Shown here: in pieces, positions 52,092 through 61,261 of the stretch
Numbering within the stretch: position 1 is the first letter of the stretch
How the letters are laid out: each line of letters opens with the position of its first letter
From: Lutispora saccharofermentans
Lineage (GTDB): Bacteria > Bacillota > Clostridia > Lutisporales > Lutisporaceae
Direction: 5' to 3'
Length of the DNA stretch: 64,000 nucleotides
Assembly (NCBI RefSeq): GCF_024363565.1
Contig: NZ_JAJEKE010000005.1
Coordinates: 124,001 to 188,000 of the forward strand
Program-made: the position numbers and the translations under genes
The notes under the pieces: model-generated
The model's input: the letters and a program-made list of their open reading frames with translations, nothing else
The model's database searches: none
What the model was told of the DNA's origin: nothing

Positions 52092-53063
52092 TTATCCAAA
52101 CAGTTTGCACATCACATAATGATTAGGCTTTACTTCATTTAGCGATAGGTCTTCTGATAAACACTCCGGCTTAAAAAATTTGCATCTCGGTGCAAAACGG
52201 CATCCAGGCTTGGGGTTTATTGGGTCAGTTACCTCTCCTCTTATTATTTCTCTTTCTGAAATGCGGCTTTTAAGCGAAGGCACCGGTATGGAAGACAGAA
52301 GTATTTTTGTATAAGGATGAATCGGGTTTCTAAAAAGCTCCTTAGACGGTGCCTTCTCTACGCACTGCCCAACATATAAAACCGCTATTTCGTCCGATAT
52401 ATGCTTGACGACGGCCAAATCGTGTGTAATAAACATGTAGGTCAAACCAAGCCTTTCTTGAAGATCCATCAGCAAATTTAGTATTTGGGCCTGTATGCTT
52501 ACATCCAGTGCAGACACAGGTTCGTCGCATACTATAAACTGGGGACTCATGGAAAGCGCACGCGCTATTCCTATTCTTTGTCTTCTTCCTCCATCAAGCT
52601 CATGAGAATAAGAGTTTATAAACCGCTCTGCCAAGCCCACCGTTTCCATTAAAAAAAGTACCCTGTCATTGATTTCATTCCTGGAGCCATAAATCCTATT
52701 GACTATCAAAGGCTCGGCTATGATTTGAAAAACAGTCTTCCTAGGGTTTAAGCTGGCATAGGGGTCTTGAAAAATCATTTGCATTTTTTGGCGCATCAGC
52801 CTCATTTTTTCTTTATCATAGCCCAAAATATTTTCACCATCAAACAATACTTGTCCGTCAGTAAGGGGCAAAAGCCTCAGAATAGTACGCCCTAAAGTCG
52901 ATTTCCCGCATCCCGATTCACCGACAACACCTAATGTTTTGCCTTTATCTATGCTCAGGTTGATGTCATCCACAGCATGAAGAAGCCCAAAAGGAGTATT
53001 GAAATATTTTTTTAAATTCACAGTTTCAATCAAAGGCTTTCTATTATCGTCGTCTTTTTTCAT
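52092..53063 (-). CDS. Peptide ABC transporter ATPase (OppF/DppF type)
   Basis: Nucleotide-binding subunit of about 323 residues. Walker A GESGCGKSTLG, Walker B FIVCDEPVSALD, H-loop ITHDLAVV, and the oligopeptide-type C-terminal Cys-rich segment PGCRFAPRCKFFKPEC. The ABC signature reads LDGGRRQRI instead of LSGGQ, a variant seen in OppF-type subunits. The frame opens at 53114, but GGGAGG lies 8 bases before the ATG at 53063. Last gene of the uptake operon, overlapping the OppD-type gene by 20 bases. Confidence 0.92.
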   Translation of the reverse strand: MKKDDDNRKPLIETVNLKKYFNTPFGLLHAVDDINLSIDKGKTLGVVGESGCGKSTLGRTILRLLPLTDGQVLFDGENILGYDKEKMRLMRQKMQMIFQDPYASLNPRKTVFQIIAEPLIVNRIYGSRNEINDRVLFLMETVGLAERFINSYSHELDGGRRQRIGIARALSMSPQFIVCDEPVSALDVSIQAQILNLLMDLQERLGLTYMFITHDLAVVKHISDEIAVLYVGQCVEKAPSKELFRNPIHPYTKILLSSIPVPSLKSRISEREIIRGEVTDPINPKPGCRFAPRCKFFKPECLSEDLSLNEVKPNHYVMCKLFG

Positions 53064-54057
53064 TTGTTTCATCCTCCCTTGTGAATGCATGGCAAACAAT
53101 ATTATGGGTCCCATAGGTGATCTTCGGAGGGGTTCTCCTCGAGCAGATTTTCATTGCTTTCGGGCATCTCGGATGAAACTTGCAGCCAAATGGCAAGTTT
53201 GTCGGATCGGGCATCAATCCATCTATAGGGCTTAGGCGATCGGTTTCAATTTCAAGATTAGGAATCGATCCGAACAGGCCCACAGTATACGGATGGTGCT
53301 TTTCACTCTCGAAAATATCTTCGATTAAGCCGCTTTCAACTATTTCGCCGGCATACATGACCGCAACCTTATCACAGGTTTGCGCTACAATTCCTAAATC
53401 ATGAGTTATAAGTATCATCGACATTCCAAGCTTATTCTTCAGTTCTGTCATCATAGCCAGCACCTGGGCTTGAATGGTGACATCCAATGCCGTTGTGGGC
53501 TCATCCGCGATCACAAGCACCGGACTGCATGCGAGAGCTATGGCTATCACAACCCTCTGCTTCATACCTCCGGAAAATTGGTGCGGATATTCCCGCTTTC
53601 TGTTCTTGGGTATTCCCACTAACTCCAGCATTTCATCAACCCTGGCTTCAAGCTGGCTTTTGCTTTTGTTTTGAGTATTATGAAGTTCAAGGGCTTCATA
53701 CAATTGCTGTTCAACAGTCAAAACCGGATTGAGGCTGGTCATCGGATCTTGAAAGATCATAGAAATCTTCTCGCCCCTGACTTTTCGCATATCACTTTCT
53801 TTTGCCGATATAAGATCCTTGCCTTCAAAAATAATTTGGCCTTCAGTGATTTCTCCTATATCCTGTGGAAGAAGCCTCAGGATGCTGAGTGCAGTTGTGG
53901 TCTTGCCGGCACCTGTTTCTCCGACGATTCCAAGAGTCTGTTCCTTATCCAGGGCTAGATCGATCCCGTTCACTGCACATACTGTATCTGAATCAGTCTT
54001 GTAAATGACTTTCAAATTGCGGATTTCCAATAGTCTATTTTCTATTTTATTATCCAT
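53044..54057 (-). CDS. Peptide ABC transporter ATPase (OppD/DppD type)
   Basis: Nucleotide-binding subunit of 337 residues: Walker A GETGAGKTTTA, signature QFSGGMKQRVVIA, Walker B VLVIADEPTTALD, H-loop ITHDLGIV, and the oligopeptide C-terminal motif LPFGCKFHPRCPKAMKIC. AAGGAG precedes its ATG. It pairs with the OppF-type subunit to power import of di- or oligopeptides through the adjacent permeases. Confidence 0.95.
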   Translation of the reverse strand: MDNKIENRLLEIRNLKVIYKTDSDTVCAVNGIDLALDKEQTLGIVGETGAGKTTTALSILRLLPQDIGEITEGQIIFEGKDLISAKESDMRKVRGEKISMIFQDPMTSLNPVLTVEQQLYEALELHNTQNKSKSQLEARVDEMLELVGIPKNRKREYPHQFSGGMKQRVVIAIALACSPVLVIADEPTTALDVTIQAQVLAMMTELKNKLGMSMILITHDLGIVAQTCDKVAVMYAGEIVESGLIEDIFESEKHHPYTVGLFGSIPNLEIETDRLSPIDGLMPDPTNLPFGCKFHPRCPKAMKICSRRTPPKITYGTHNIVCHAFTREDETNEKRRR

Positions 54058-54092
54058 GCTTTTAGCTCCTTACATAAAATTATTATCCCTTG

Positions 54093-54986
54093 CTAGTTCT
54101 TTAATCTTGGATCTAAAGCATCCCTCAATCCATCGCCTATTAAATTTATGGAAAAAACAGAAATGGCAATTGCAATTCCCGGTATTACAACTAGATAAGG
54201 ATAATCTCTCATATATTCTCTTGCCTCAGACAGCATATACCCCCATTCGGGTTGAGGCGGCTGAATGCCCAAGCCGATAAAGCTGAGCCCCGCCGCCAAA
54301 AGTATCATCTTTGCAACGGACATGGTTCCCTGCACTATGATAGGCCCTATGGCATTGGGCAAAACATCATTTGTGATAATTCTGAAATCTTTCGAACCGC
54401 AGGCTCTGGCCGCTTCTATATAATCTTCTCCGACCACAGTCAGCACCGTAGATCGGACAATCCTCGTAAAGCCCGGAATTTGGGATATGGTTATTGCAAT
54501 CAAAAGGTTCAGCAGGCTCGGACCCATTGCTGAAACGATTGCGATCGCCAGAAGTATAGATGGAATGCTCAGCAAGATGTCCATCAATCTCATGACTATC
54601 TCATCAAATATTCCGCCATAGTATCCTGTCATCGCCCCTAATATCCCGCCTATCAAAAGTGAGATTCCCGTAGTGAAAAATCCGATGCTCAGTGAAACTC
54701 TTGAGCCATGGACCATGCGTGCCAGAAGATCTCTCCCATACTGGTCGGTACCAAAATAGTGCTCCCAGGAAGGCGGCTGCAGTCTAAGGCTTCCATTCTG
54801 CTTAATAGCTGACTCTTGATAGTCGGCTATTAAGTCTGCACTAAGAGACATTGCTACCAATATGCAAAATATAGCCAGCCCTATCATGGCAAGTTTGTTT
54901 TTCTTCATTCTTCGCCAGATCTCTTTTATTTGACTTTTCTTTGCATATTTCTTCTCTATAGCAACTGCGTTGGCTTCTTGAGTCAT
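54093..54986 (-). CDS. Peptide ABC transporter permease (OppC/DppC type)
   Basis: Inner-membrane permease of about 297 residues with an OppC-type N-terminal helix and five core helices. The EAA-type loop EAARACGSKDFRIITNDVLPNAIGPI binds the ATPase. The frame opens at 55007, but GGGAGG stands 9-10 bases before the ATG at 54986. It lies between the DppB-type permease (10-30 bases) and the ATPases. Confidence 0.93.
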   Translation of the reverse strand: MTQEANAVAIEKKYAKKSQIKEIWRRMKKNKLAMIGLAIFCILVAMSLSADLIADYQESAIKQNGSLRLQPPSWEHYFGTDQYGRDLLARMVHGSRVSLSIGFFTTGISLLIGGILGAMTGYYGGIFDEIVMRLMDILLSIPSILLAIAIVSAMGPSLLNLLIAITISQIPGFTRIVRSTVLTVVGEDYIEAARACGSKDFRIITNDVLPNAIGPIIVQGTMSVAKMILLAAGLSFIGLGIQPPQPEWGYMLSEAREYMRDYPYLVVIPGIAIAISVFSINLIGDGLRDALDPRLKN

Positions 54987-55017
54987 TTCACATATTCCTC
55001 CCATCAAATAAAATCAT

Positions 55018-55947
55018 CTATTTTATATACTTCGAGCGTATCCTTGGGTCTATAAAGGCATAAATCATATCAACGATGAGCATAGTGATGCATACCAAAA
55101 CAGCAAAAAATATTATGGAAGCCGTGACCTGCGGGGTATCCTTCATTCTGATGGATGTGATCATCAAAGTAGAAATGCCCGACATGGAGAATACTGTCTC
55201 GATAAGGATGGCTCCGCCCAGAAGCATCCCAAATTCTACTCCGAGTGCTGTTATAACAGGCAGCAGCGCATTTTTCAATTCATGTTTGAAAATGATGCGC
55301 CTCTCGCTGGCCCCTTTGGCTCTTGCAGTCCTTACATAGTCCTGGCGGATTGTTTCAAGCATAGTCGATCTGGTCAGGCGAAGGATATTGGCCGCTGTAG
55401 GAGCCGCAAGCGTAAAGACCGGAAGCACAAAATGCCGCCAGCTTCCTACGCCGTTTGATGGAAATAATTTTAGCTTTACAGAAAAAAATAATATGAGCAA
55501 TAACCCGAGCCAAAAACGCGGCAATGACGCGAATACCATTGCACAGGATGTACAAATCATATCGATAGGCTTGTACTTTTTAACGGCTGATATTATTCCC
55601 AGGGGTATCCCCATCAAAGCCGTCAGAATAACACTGCAGAATGCAAGCTCTAAAGTCACCGGAAATCTTTTGATGATTTCTCCGAATACAGGTTTTTGTG
55701 TCCGGTAAGATAGCCCGAAATCCCCATGCAAAGCGTTAAATATGTACTTAACATATTTAACCGGCAGAGGATCATAATAACCGAACTCTGTATTCAATTG
55801 AACGATAGCTTCTTCCGGGGCATCCTGGCCTAACAGCAGAGAGGCAGGGTCTCCGGGCGTGAAGCTCATAATAAAAAGAATTATAAAGATTACGCCTAAT
55901 AAAATCGGTATAAGCAATAATAAGCGTTTGATCACATATCTATACAT
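55018..55947 (-). CDS. Peptide ABC transporter permease (OppB/DppB type)
   Basis: Permease of 309 residues with about six membrane helices and the EAA loop RTARAKGASERRIIFKHELKNALLP, ending in FIDPRIR as is common in the family. The N-terminal MYRYVIKRLLLLIPILLGV helix is typical. It is the first of four ABC genes; the M24 peptidase gene lies 100 bases upstream on the same strand. Confidence 0.94.
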   Translation of the reverse strand: MYRYVIKRLLLLIPILLGVIFIILFIMSFTPGDPASLLLGQDAPEEAIVQLNTEFGYYDPLPVKYVKYIFNALHGDFGLSYRTQKPVFGEIIKRFPVTLELAFCSVILTALMGIPLGIISAVKKYKPIDMICTSCAMVFASLPRFWLGLLLILFFSVKLKLFPSNGVGSWRHFVLPVFTLAAPTAANILRLTRSTMLETIRQDYVRTARAKGASERRIIFKHELKNALLPVITALGVEFGMLLGGAILIETVFSMSGISTLMITSIRMKDTPQVTASIIFFAVLVCITMLIVDMIYAFIDPRIRSKYIK

Positions 55948-56047
55948 TTGCTCTCCCCTATTCTTAATAGAATATCTTTTATGACTCTCAGATGGAGCCG
56001 GAAACCGGCATCTCCTGCTCCACCTGGAGTATTAAACGGATTCAGCC

Positions 56048-57172
56048 TTATATTATCGATAAGACTCCCGGGTTGAAATCATGATTTGAAAGTATCTTCG
56101 GACCCTCAGGTGTGATCTGGATCAAATCTTCCATATGAAACATGCGGCCTTCAGCCACAACCACAGGCTCAATGTTAAACACCATGTTTTCTTCCAAAGC
56201 AAAATTCTCTTTAGGAGAAAGCATTGGAAATTCATGCAAACCGATCCCTAAAGAATGTCCTATATGAGGCGTAGAAAAAGGCAAATTGTATTCCTTAAAT
56301 TTCCTTGAACATATATCATACAGCTCAGCTGCGGTAACGCCTATCTTCATACAAGAAATAACATGCTGGTACACTTCAGTCAGCCTGTCATAAATATCCA
56401 GATACTTTGGATTCGGCTTTCCTATCATGACTGTTCTTGCAAAATCGGATTGATAGTTCCCTTTGAATAACCCTCCAAAGTCCAATCGCATGACTTCACC
56501 ATCTTCCATGATCGTATCATCCGGCAAGGCGTGCACTTGAATGGATTTGGCTCCGGAGCCCATCACAAAAAATGAGATTTTATCCGCTCCGCCGTTGAGC
56601 ATGTTTATTTTTACTTTACTTGAAAATATTCGCTCGGTGCAGCCCGGGTGAACTTCTGCTAAGGCTTTCTCCAATGATTCCCTGGTGATATTTGCAGCTT
56701 CGCTCAAAATAGCTATCTCTTTGTCTTCCTTTATCATTTTTACTTTGTCAAAAAGACGTGTACAGCTGACAAAATCGGCATCCGGCATTCTTCCGACCAG
56801 TTCTTTGTAATAGTGAGCCATCAAGTAATCCAGCTCAATACCGACTTTTTTCTTGCTCAACCCTTTTTCGGCCAGAACGTCTGCCAGGAATTGTATCGGT
56901 GATTCTTGAAATTCGATATAATATCTCTTGTCTTTAATCCACGTTTGGGCCTCCACAGTGCCTCTTTCGATACCGCAGGCAATCATCGCCGGCTCCCCCG
57001 AAAGAGGAAGAACGGCTATTGCCAGCCTGTCTCTTATATCAGTTTGAGTCATTATATAGGTTTCAGCAAAATATAAGGTGTTTTCCGGAGATATGACTAC
57101 CGTGACATCTAATCCTTCTTCCTCCATATATTTTTTTAATCTATCATACCTGCTTAAATTATTTATCAACAT
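56048..57172 (-). CDS. M24 family aminopeptidase (Xaa-Pro type)
   Basis: Dinuclear-metal peptidase of 374 residues in the pita-bread fold. All five ligands are visible: the two Asp in MRLDFGGLFKGNYQSDFA, His in PHIGHSLGIGLHEFP, Glu in VFNIEPVVV and Glu in HMEDLIQIT. Its N-terminal creatinase-like domain (RYDRLKKYMEEEGLDVTVV) matches Xaa-Pro aminopeptidases/dipeptidases. GAAGGAGG precedes the ATG. Encoded within the peptide uptake operon, it would cleave imported proline-containing peptides. Confidence 0.92.
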   Translation of the reverse strand: MLINNLSRYDRLKKYMEEEGLDVTVVISPENTLYFAETYIMTQTDIRDRLAIAVLPLSGEPAMIACGIERGTVEAQTWIKDKRYYIEFQESPIQFLADVLAEKGLSKKKVGIELDYLMAHYYKELVGRMPDADFVSCTRLFDKVKMIKEDKEIAILSEAANITRESLEKALAEVHPGCTERIFSSKVKINMLNGGADKISFFVMGSGAKSIQVHALPDDTIMEDGEVMRLDFGGLFKGNYQSDFARTVMIGKPNPKYLDIYDRLTEVYQHVISCMKIGVTAAELYDICSRKFKEYNLPFSTPHIGHSLGIGLHEFPMLSPKENFALEENMVFNIEPVVVAEGRMFHMEDLIQITPEGPKILSNHDFNPGVLSII

Positions 57173-57304
57173 AATGATCCTCCTTCAATAAACTAGATAT
57201 AACGCATTAAATATTCCACATAGCTGTTATGCTGATTGATAACGATTGCAGATGCCCCAGGGCATCCTCTCTTGCTCCTGTGGAGCAATTCACCTTATGC
57301 TCCA

Positions 57305-57406
57305 GAGCTAAGACTTTGTAAGCTTGCATAGGGTTGCGTCAAAACTCGCTTTGGCTCAAACAGTTGACGCAACTTGTCCTATGCCTCGCTAACAAACTCT
57401 AAGCTC
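57305..57406. repeat. Large palindromic intergenic repeat
   Basis: Arms of about 40 bases (GAGCTAAGACTTTGT, GCATAGG, TTGCGTCAA on the left and their complements on the right) enclose AAACTCGCTTTGGCTCAAACAG. Two small hairpins (GATGCCC/GGGCATC and TTGCTCC/GGAGCAA) lie just before it. A 23-base part recurs exactly at 40266. It fills the 310-base gap between the binding-protein and M24 genes. Confidence 0.8.
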
Positions 57407-57482
57407 CTTCACGATGCACTCTTTTATCAGTCAGGATAACATTATTGCTGTAAAATCTTTTTCACGTCATAGATAGCTCGGC

Positions 57483-59054
57483 TTATTCTGCCCATTCAAG
57501 ATATTTGAGCTGAACACCGACAAACTTATCATAGCCTGTGATGTTTAGGCCTTTCGTGATAGCATAGCTTTTCTTGGGATAATAAATAGGAGCAAAATAA
57601 GCTTCTTCGCCAGTCCTTACCAGAATGGATTCCAAAATATCAAATCTTTTTTTACTATCCAGTTCTATTTTCTGAAGCTTGTTTTGTTCCTCTATCCATT
57701 CATCATTGATGCCGGAGAATGGGACCGAACCGGTTATGCTGATCACGTCCATTGCATTATCTCCATCAGAGTTCAAATTCAAATGGCTGGATGCCATAAC
57801 AAAATTGCCTGTTTTCAAATCGTCAATAAATGCATTATTTTCAACGACTTGAACGGTGGTTTCAATCCCTATGGCTTTTAAATTCTCTAAGGCGATCTCT
57901 GCGATCTTTTTATCTTTTCCATCACGGGTTATTATTGCATCAAATTTGAATCCGTTTTCATAGCCGGCTTCTTTCATAAGCTCCTTTGCTTTTTCAACAT
58001 TGTACTCATAATAGGGTATCCTCTCGCTGTAGCCAAACATTCCTTGATTGGCAACGCTTCTGGCCGGAACTGCCATGCCTTCTTCGGCTACCTGGATCAT
58101 GAAATCCTTGTCAAAACAGTAGTTGATCGCCTGGCGGACCTTCTTGTTTTTTAAAGGCTCAATGGTATTGTCCCTTTGATTAAACTGTATAAAGTTGACA
58201 AGCCCGCATGGATGCGAATAAAAATCAAGATTTGGGTTCTCCTTAATATTTTTTAACGCTATCATGGCAAAATTCCTGGACAGATTCAGCTCTCCGGTTT
58301 CCAATGCAACTACTTGTGTGTTTGCATCAGGAATGATTTTGAAAACAGCCTTTTTTATCTTTGGCTTTATATCTCCATGATAATCTTCAAAGGCTTCCAG
58401 TTCTACGCCTATGGTAGGGTCGTAAGAAACCAATTTATATGGGCCGCAAGAAATCACCGTATCTTTATATTTGTCAGTTTCGTTATATGCTTTTTCGGAG
58501 TACATTTTTACATTGATTGCACAAAGGTAAAGAAAATTGGCTGATGGGTTGTTCAAATAAACATCGACTGTATAATCATCTACCAGTTTCACTTCTTTGA
58601 TCTGATTTGCGGTTGCAGCCTGATATGCTTTGTATTCTGTCATCATTAGGTTGAAAGTAAAAGCTGCATCGCTTGCCTTCAGCTCTGAACCATCATGAAA
58701 CTTTATCCCTTTCTTTATTTTAAATCTATATTTATTTTCATCCTCAATCCATTCCCAGCTTTCTGCAACATTCGGAATAATGGTTCCATCATCAGCTACA
58801 TTGAGAAATGTGTCATATATATTAGAAATGCATTCATTGGTTACGATATTTTGCATTGCAAAAGTATTTAAGGTTTGCAGCTCTGTCGCCAAGGAAATAA
58901 CCACTTGCCCCGTGTCTTTGATCAACGGATTTTCATTGCCCGAAGTGCCATTTGACGGCGTCTCGTTTGCCGGTACCGAAGAGCTTGTACAACCCAGGAG
59001 CGAAGACAAAACCATTGTGCTGATCAAAATCAAACTTATGATATTCTTCTTCAC
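57483..59054 (-). CDS. Extracellular peptide-binding lipoprotein (SBP family 5)
   Basis: Solute-binding protein of 523 residues that captures peptides for the ABC importer. Lipoprotein signal with lipobox SSLLGC (Cys about residue 22), then the family 5 fold: PNVAESWEWIEDENKYRFKI, KKGIKFHDGSELKASDAAFT and KNKKVRQAINYCFDKD. It starts at GTG 59054, overlapping the amidohydrolase stop (GTGA), so translation is coupled. It is separated from the M24 gene by a repeat-filled gap but shares its direction. Confidence 0.94.
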   Translation of the reverse strand: MKKNIISLILISTMVLSSLLGCTSSSVPANETPSNGTSGNENPLIKDTGQVVISLATELQTLNTFAMQNIVTNECISNIYDTFLNVADDGTIIPNVAESWEWIEDENKYRFKIKKGIKFHDGSELKASDAAFTFNLMMTEYKAYQAATANQIKEVKLVDDYTVDVYLNNPSANFLYLCAINVKMYSEKAYNETDKYKDTVISCGPYKLVSYDPTIGVELEAFEDYHGDIKPKIKKAVFKIIPDANTQVVALETGELNLSRNFAMIALKNIKENPNLDFYSHPCGLVNFIQFNQRDNTIEPLKNKKVRQAINYCFDKDFMIQVAEEGMAVPARSVANQGMFGYSERIPYYEYNVEKAKELMKEAGYENGFKFDAIITRDGKDKKIAEIALENLKAIGIETTVQVVENNAFIDDLKTGNFVMASSHLNLNSDGDNAMDVISITGSVPFSGINDEWIEEQNKLQKIELDSKKRFDILESILVRTGEEAYFAPIYYPKKSYAITKGLNITGYDKFVGVQLKYLEWAE

Positions 59055-60304
59055 ACTATTACCTCCCCGAAATTCTTATAAACCGTTCCGTCTTTCATCA
59101 CGAAGCCTACATTTCTCATCACATTCATATCATTCAGCGGATTCCCTTCAACGGCGATAATGTCCGCCAGCTTTCCCTTTTCAATCGTACCTATTCTATC
59201 ATCCCAGCCCAATAGTTCAGATCCTGTCTTGGTTGCAGAAATCAATGCATGCTCCGGCTTCATTCCGACTTTTTCAACCATCAATACCAATTCTTCTGCC
59301 TGGGTGCCATGATAAAGATATGGAGCTGCTGCGTCTGTCCCGAGAGCTATTTTTACCCCTTTATCATAAGCCATTTTTATATTGGTGAAATGAACCTTTT
59401 TACATATTTGGGCCTTTTTAATCGCATAGTCGGCTATCTCGCCTTCCTTCATTTTGGACAGCATTCGAGTATTCACTGTAAGGGTCGGAACCAAGAAAGT
59501 ACCTCTCTCCACCATCATTTCCGCTGTCTCTTCATCAATAAAAGTGCCATGCTCTATAGAAGTAACTCCGGCTTTTACAGCACATTTGATGCCGTTCAAT
59601 CCATGAGCATGTGTAGCTGTTGTTTTTCCTCTGAATTCGGCCACTTCAATGATTGCCCTCACCTCTTCATAGGTCATCTCCTGAGCTCCCGGGTCGTCTC
59701 CTGTTGTCAGCACACCATATGTAGACATAAACTTGATAAAGTCCGCACCATACTTGAAGTTAAAACGAGCTGCCTGACGAGCCTGATCCGGCCCACATAT
59801 GATAGCTCTCACATTATTCCTGTCACCGCCTGTGTATGGCGGCTGCAGAGGACTATCCCCATGTCCGCCCAACGCATTTAGCGGAAGCCCCGCTGCCATC
59901 ATTCTCGGACCCCAATGATAGCCTTCATTGATCGCATCCCTTATCGCGACATCTGCGAATCCGGGAGCTCCAGCATCTCTGATCGTGGTAAATCCAGCCA
60001 TCAAATCATTTTGAACCCACTTTATTCCCCTCAACGCATAGGTCGGGGGAGAAACCGTATACATGCCATCTACCGTTAACTCTTTGAAGCTGCCATTGCC
60101 CCAGCAATGAGTATGTGAGTCAATCAAGCCGGGCATAATGAATTTATCGCTTAAATCCATCACTTCGTAGTTTCCCAAATCTCCTATCCGGGATATTTCC
60201 AGCACATCTGAAATCTTGTTGTCTTCAACTACTATTGCCATATTTTGTTGGACAGCCTCATTTGAGGCTTTGAACAGTTTTCCGCATTTAATCAGTTTTT
60301 TCAT
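59051..60304 (-). CDS. Zinc-dependent amidohydrolase (prolidase / imidazolonepropionase-like)
   Basis: Amidohydrolase-superfamily enzyme of 417 residues. Metal-binding residues: HTH in DSHTHCWGNG, probable carboxylated Lys in DFIKFMSTYGVL, His in ATHAHG and SIEHGTF, and Asp in LGTDAAAPY. The Lys-containing pattern is that of the Xaa-Pro/Xaa-Arg dipeptidase group rather than imidazolonepropionase. Its coupling to the peptide-binding lipoprotein and the M24 peptidase supports a dipeptidase role in the same pathway. Cytoplasmic. Confidence 0.9.
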   Translation of the reverse strand: MKKLIKCGKLFKASNEAVQQNMAIVVEDNKISDVLEISRIGDLGNYEVMDLSDKFIMPGLIDSHTHCWGNGSFKELTVDGMYTVSPPTYALRGIKWVQNDLMAGFTTIRDAGAPGFADVAIRDAINEGYHWGPRMMAAGLPLNALGGHGDSPLQPPYTGGDRNNVRAIICGPDQARQAARFNFKYGADFIKFMSTYGVLTTGDDPGAQEMTYEEVRAIIEVAEFRGKTTATHAHGLNGIKCAVKAGVTSIEHGTFIDEETAEMMVERGTFLVPTLTVNTRMLSKMKEGEIADYAIKKAQICKKVHFTNIKMAYDKGVKIALGTDAAAPYLYHGTQAEELVLMVEKVGMKPEHALISATKTGSELLGWDDRIGTIEKGKLADIIAVEGNPLNDMNVMRNVGFVMKDGTVYKNFGEVIV

Positions 60305-60327
60305 GTTTACACCTCTTAATAATTTTT

Positions 60328-60756
60328 TTACACAATCTCCAACATCCTCGGATTCAAGATATGGCTCCCGCTTCTTTTATCCTTATATGCTATGGCTTCA
60401 ATCTCCACCCTGGCGCCTCTCGCCAAAGAAGCCGCCGCCACACAGGACCTGGCGGGCTTATGAGTGGTGAAATACTTGAGATAAACATTATTGAAATCGT
60501 CAAATTGATTTATATCTGTAATAAAAATTGTTATCTTTATTACATCCTTCAAATCATACGCTGCTGATCTGAGTATCGCTTTTATATTTTCCAATGCTTG
60601 CACACATTCATCTTCGAAAGTCAAATTTTCTGATTGATTAGCTGAATTGTTCAAGCCAAACTGCCCTGAAGTGAACAGGAATCCACCTGCCATAATTCCT
60701 TGAGAAAACAATGGGCTTGAAGGGATAGAATCAGCAGTTGCGTACCTTTTGCTCAT
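60328..60756 (-). CDS. ridA: RidA/YjgF-family enamine/imine deaminase
   Basis: A 142-residue protein that hydrolyses reactive enamine/imine intermediates from PLP enzymes. Family features: GIMAGGFLFTSGQFGLN, TFEDECVQALENIKAILRSA, DLKDVIKITIFITDI and the late Arg in KPARSCVAAASLARGARVEIEAIA. AGGAGG precedes its ATG. First gene of the peptide operon; it may act on amino-acid breakdown products. Some RidA subfamilies have lost activity, but the key Arg is present. Confidence 0.9.
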   Translation of the reverse strand: MSKRYATADSIPSSPLFSQGIMAGGFLFTSGQFGLNNSANQSENLTFEDECVQALENIKAILRSAAYDLKDVIKITIFITDINQFDDFNNVYLKYFTTHKPARSCVAAASLARGARVEIEAIAYKDKRSGSHILNPRMLEIV

Positions 60757-60870
60757 GTTTTACTCCTCCTATAAATTTTCTTCACAGTTTTTTTGCTTCT
60801 ATAGCTTTAAGCAATGAAGCAAACAAAATTAAGTCATATGCATCACTCCCCAATTCAATATTTCAGCCTG

Positions 60871-61080
60871 CTAAGCACCTCTTGGCTTGTCTTGATTTTC
60901 AATAAAAAGTGCCGTTAGTGAAGTGTTTAGTTCTTGAGCAATCTTTTTTAGAAGTGCTATGGAGGGATTATAGTGGCCATTCTCCAGAGCAGATAAGTAT
61001 TCCCTAGTTATATTGAGCTTCACTGACAGCTCCTTTTGTGTAATCCCTGTTTTTTCTCTTGCTTCCTTTATTCTCAACAC
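60871..61080 (-). CDS. Small XRE-family DNA-binding protein
   Basis: A 69-residue single-domain Cro/C1-type regulator: RIKEAREKTGITQKELSVKL, NITREYLSALENGHYNPSIALLKKI. The frame opens at 61089 (GTG); I use the GTG at 61080 because GGGGGG lies 8 bases upstream. It is divergent from a second XRE gene, and palindromes of TAATGTA / TACATTA type lie between them. It may regulate the ubiquitin-like operon or the peptide operon; this is inference. Confidence 0.85.
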   Translation of the reverse strand: MLRIKEAREKTGITQKELSVKLNITREYLSALENGHYNPSIALLKKIAQELNTSLTALFIENQDKPRGA

Positions 61081-61107
61081 TATCAACACCCCCCAATGAA
61101 TAATATT

Positions 61108-61124
61108 GTAATGTTTTATATTAC
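61108..61124. promoter_or_regulatory. Operator-like inverted repeat 1
   Basis: Arms GTAAT and ATTAC 7 bases apart (GTAATGTTTTATATTAC). It lies 28 bases before the minus-strand XRE start. Confidence 0.5.
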
Positions 61125-61141
61125 GTTTATCAAACCCATTA

Positions 61142-61156
61142 TAATGTATTACATTA
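61142..61156. promoter_or_regulatory. Operator-like inverted repeat 2
   Basis: Perfect palindrome TAATGTATTACATTA in the middle of the divergent XRE intergenic region. Confidence 0.6.
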
Positions 61157-61222
61157 CGTTTTCGTTAAATACCTTTTGTTTTCTCTGTATATCTTGTATT
61201 TTCTAGGCAAGTTGTTTATAAT

Positions 61223-61245
61223 AATGTAAAGTATAATCTTACATA
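61223..61245 (+). promoter_or_regulatory. Operator-like repeat 3 and -10 box
   Basis: Arms AATGTAA and TTACAT flank a TATAAT at 61232-61237, about 25 bases before the plus-strand XRE gene, so a bound regulator would sit on its promoter. Confidence 0.5.
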
Positions 61246-61261
61246 TATTAAGGAGACTGCT

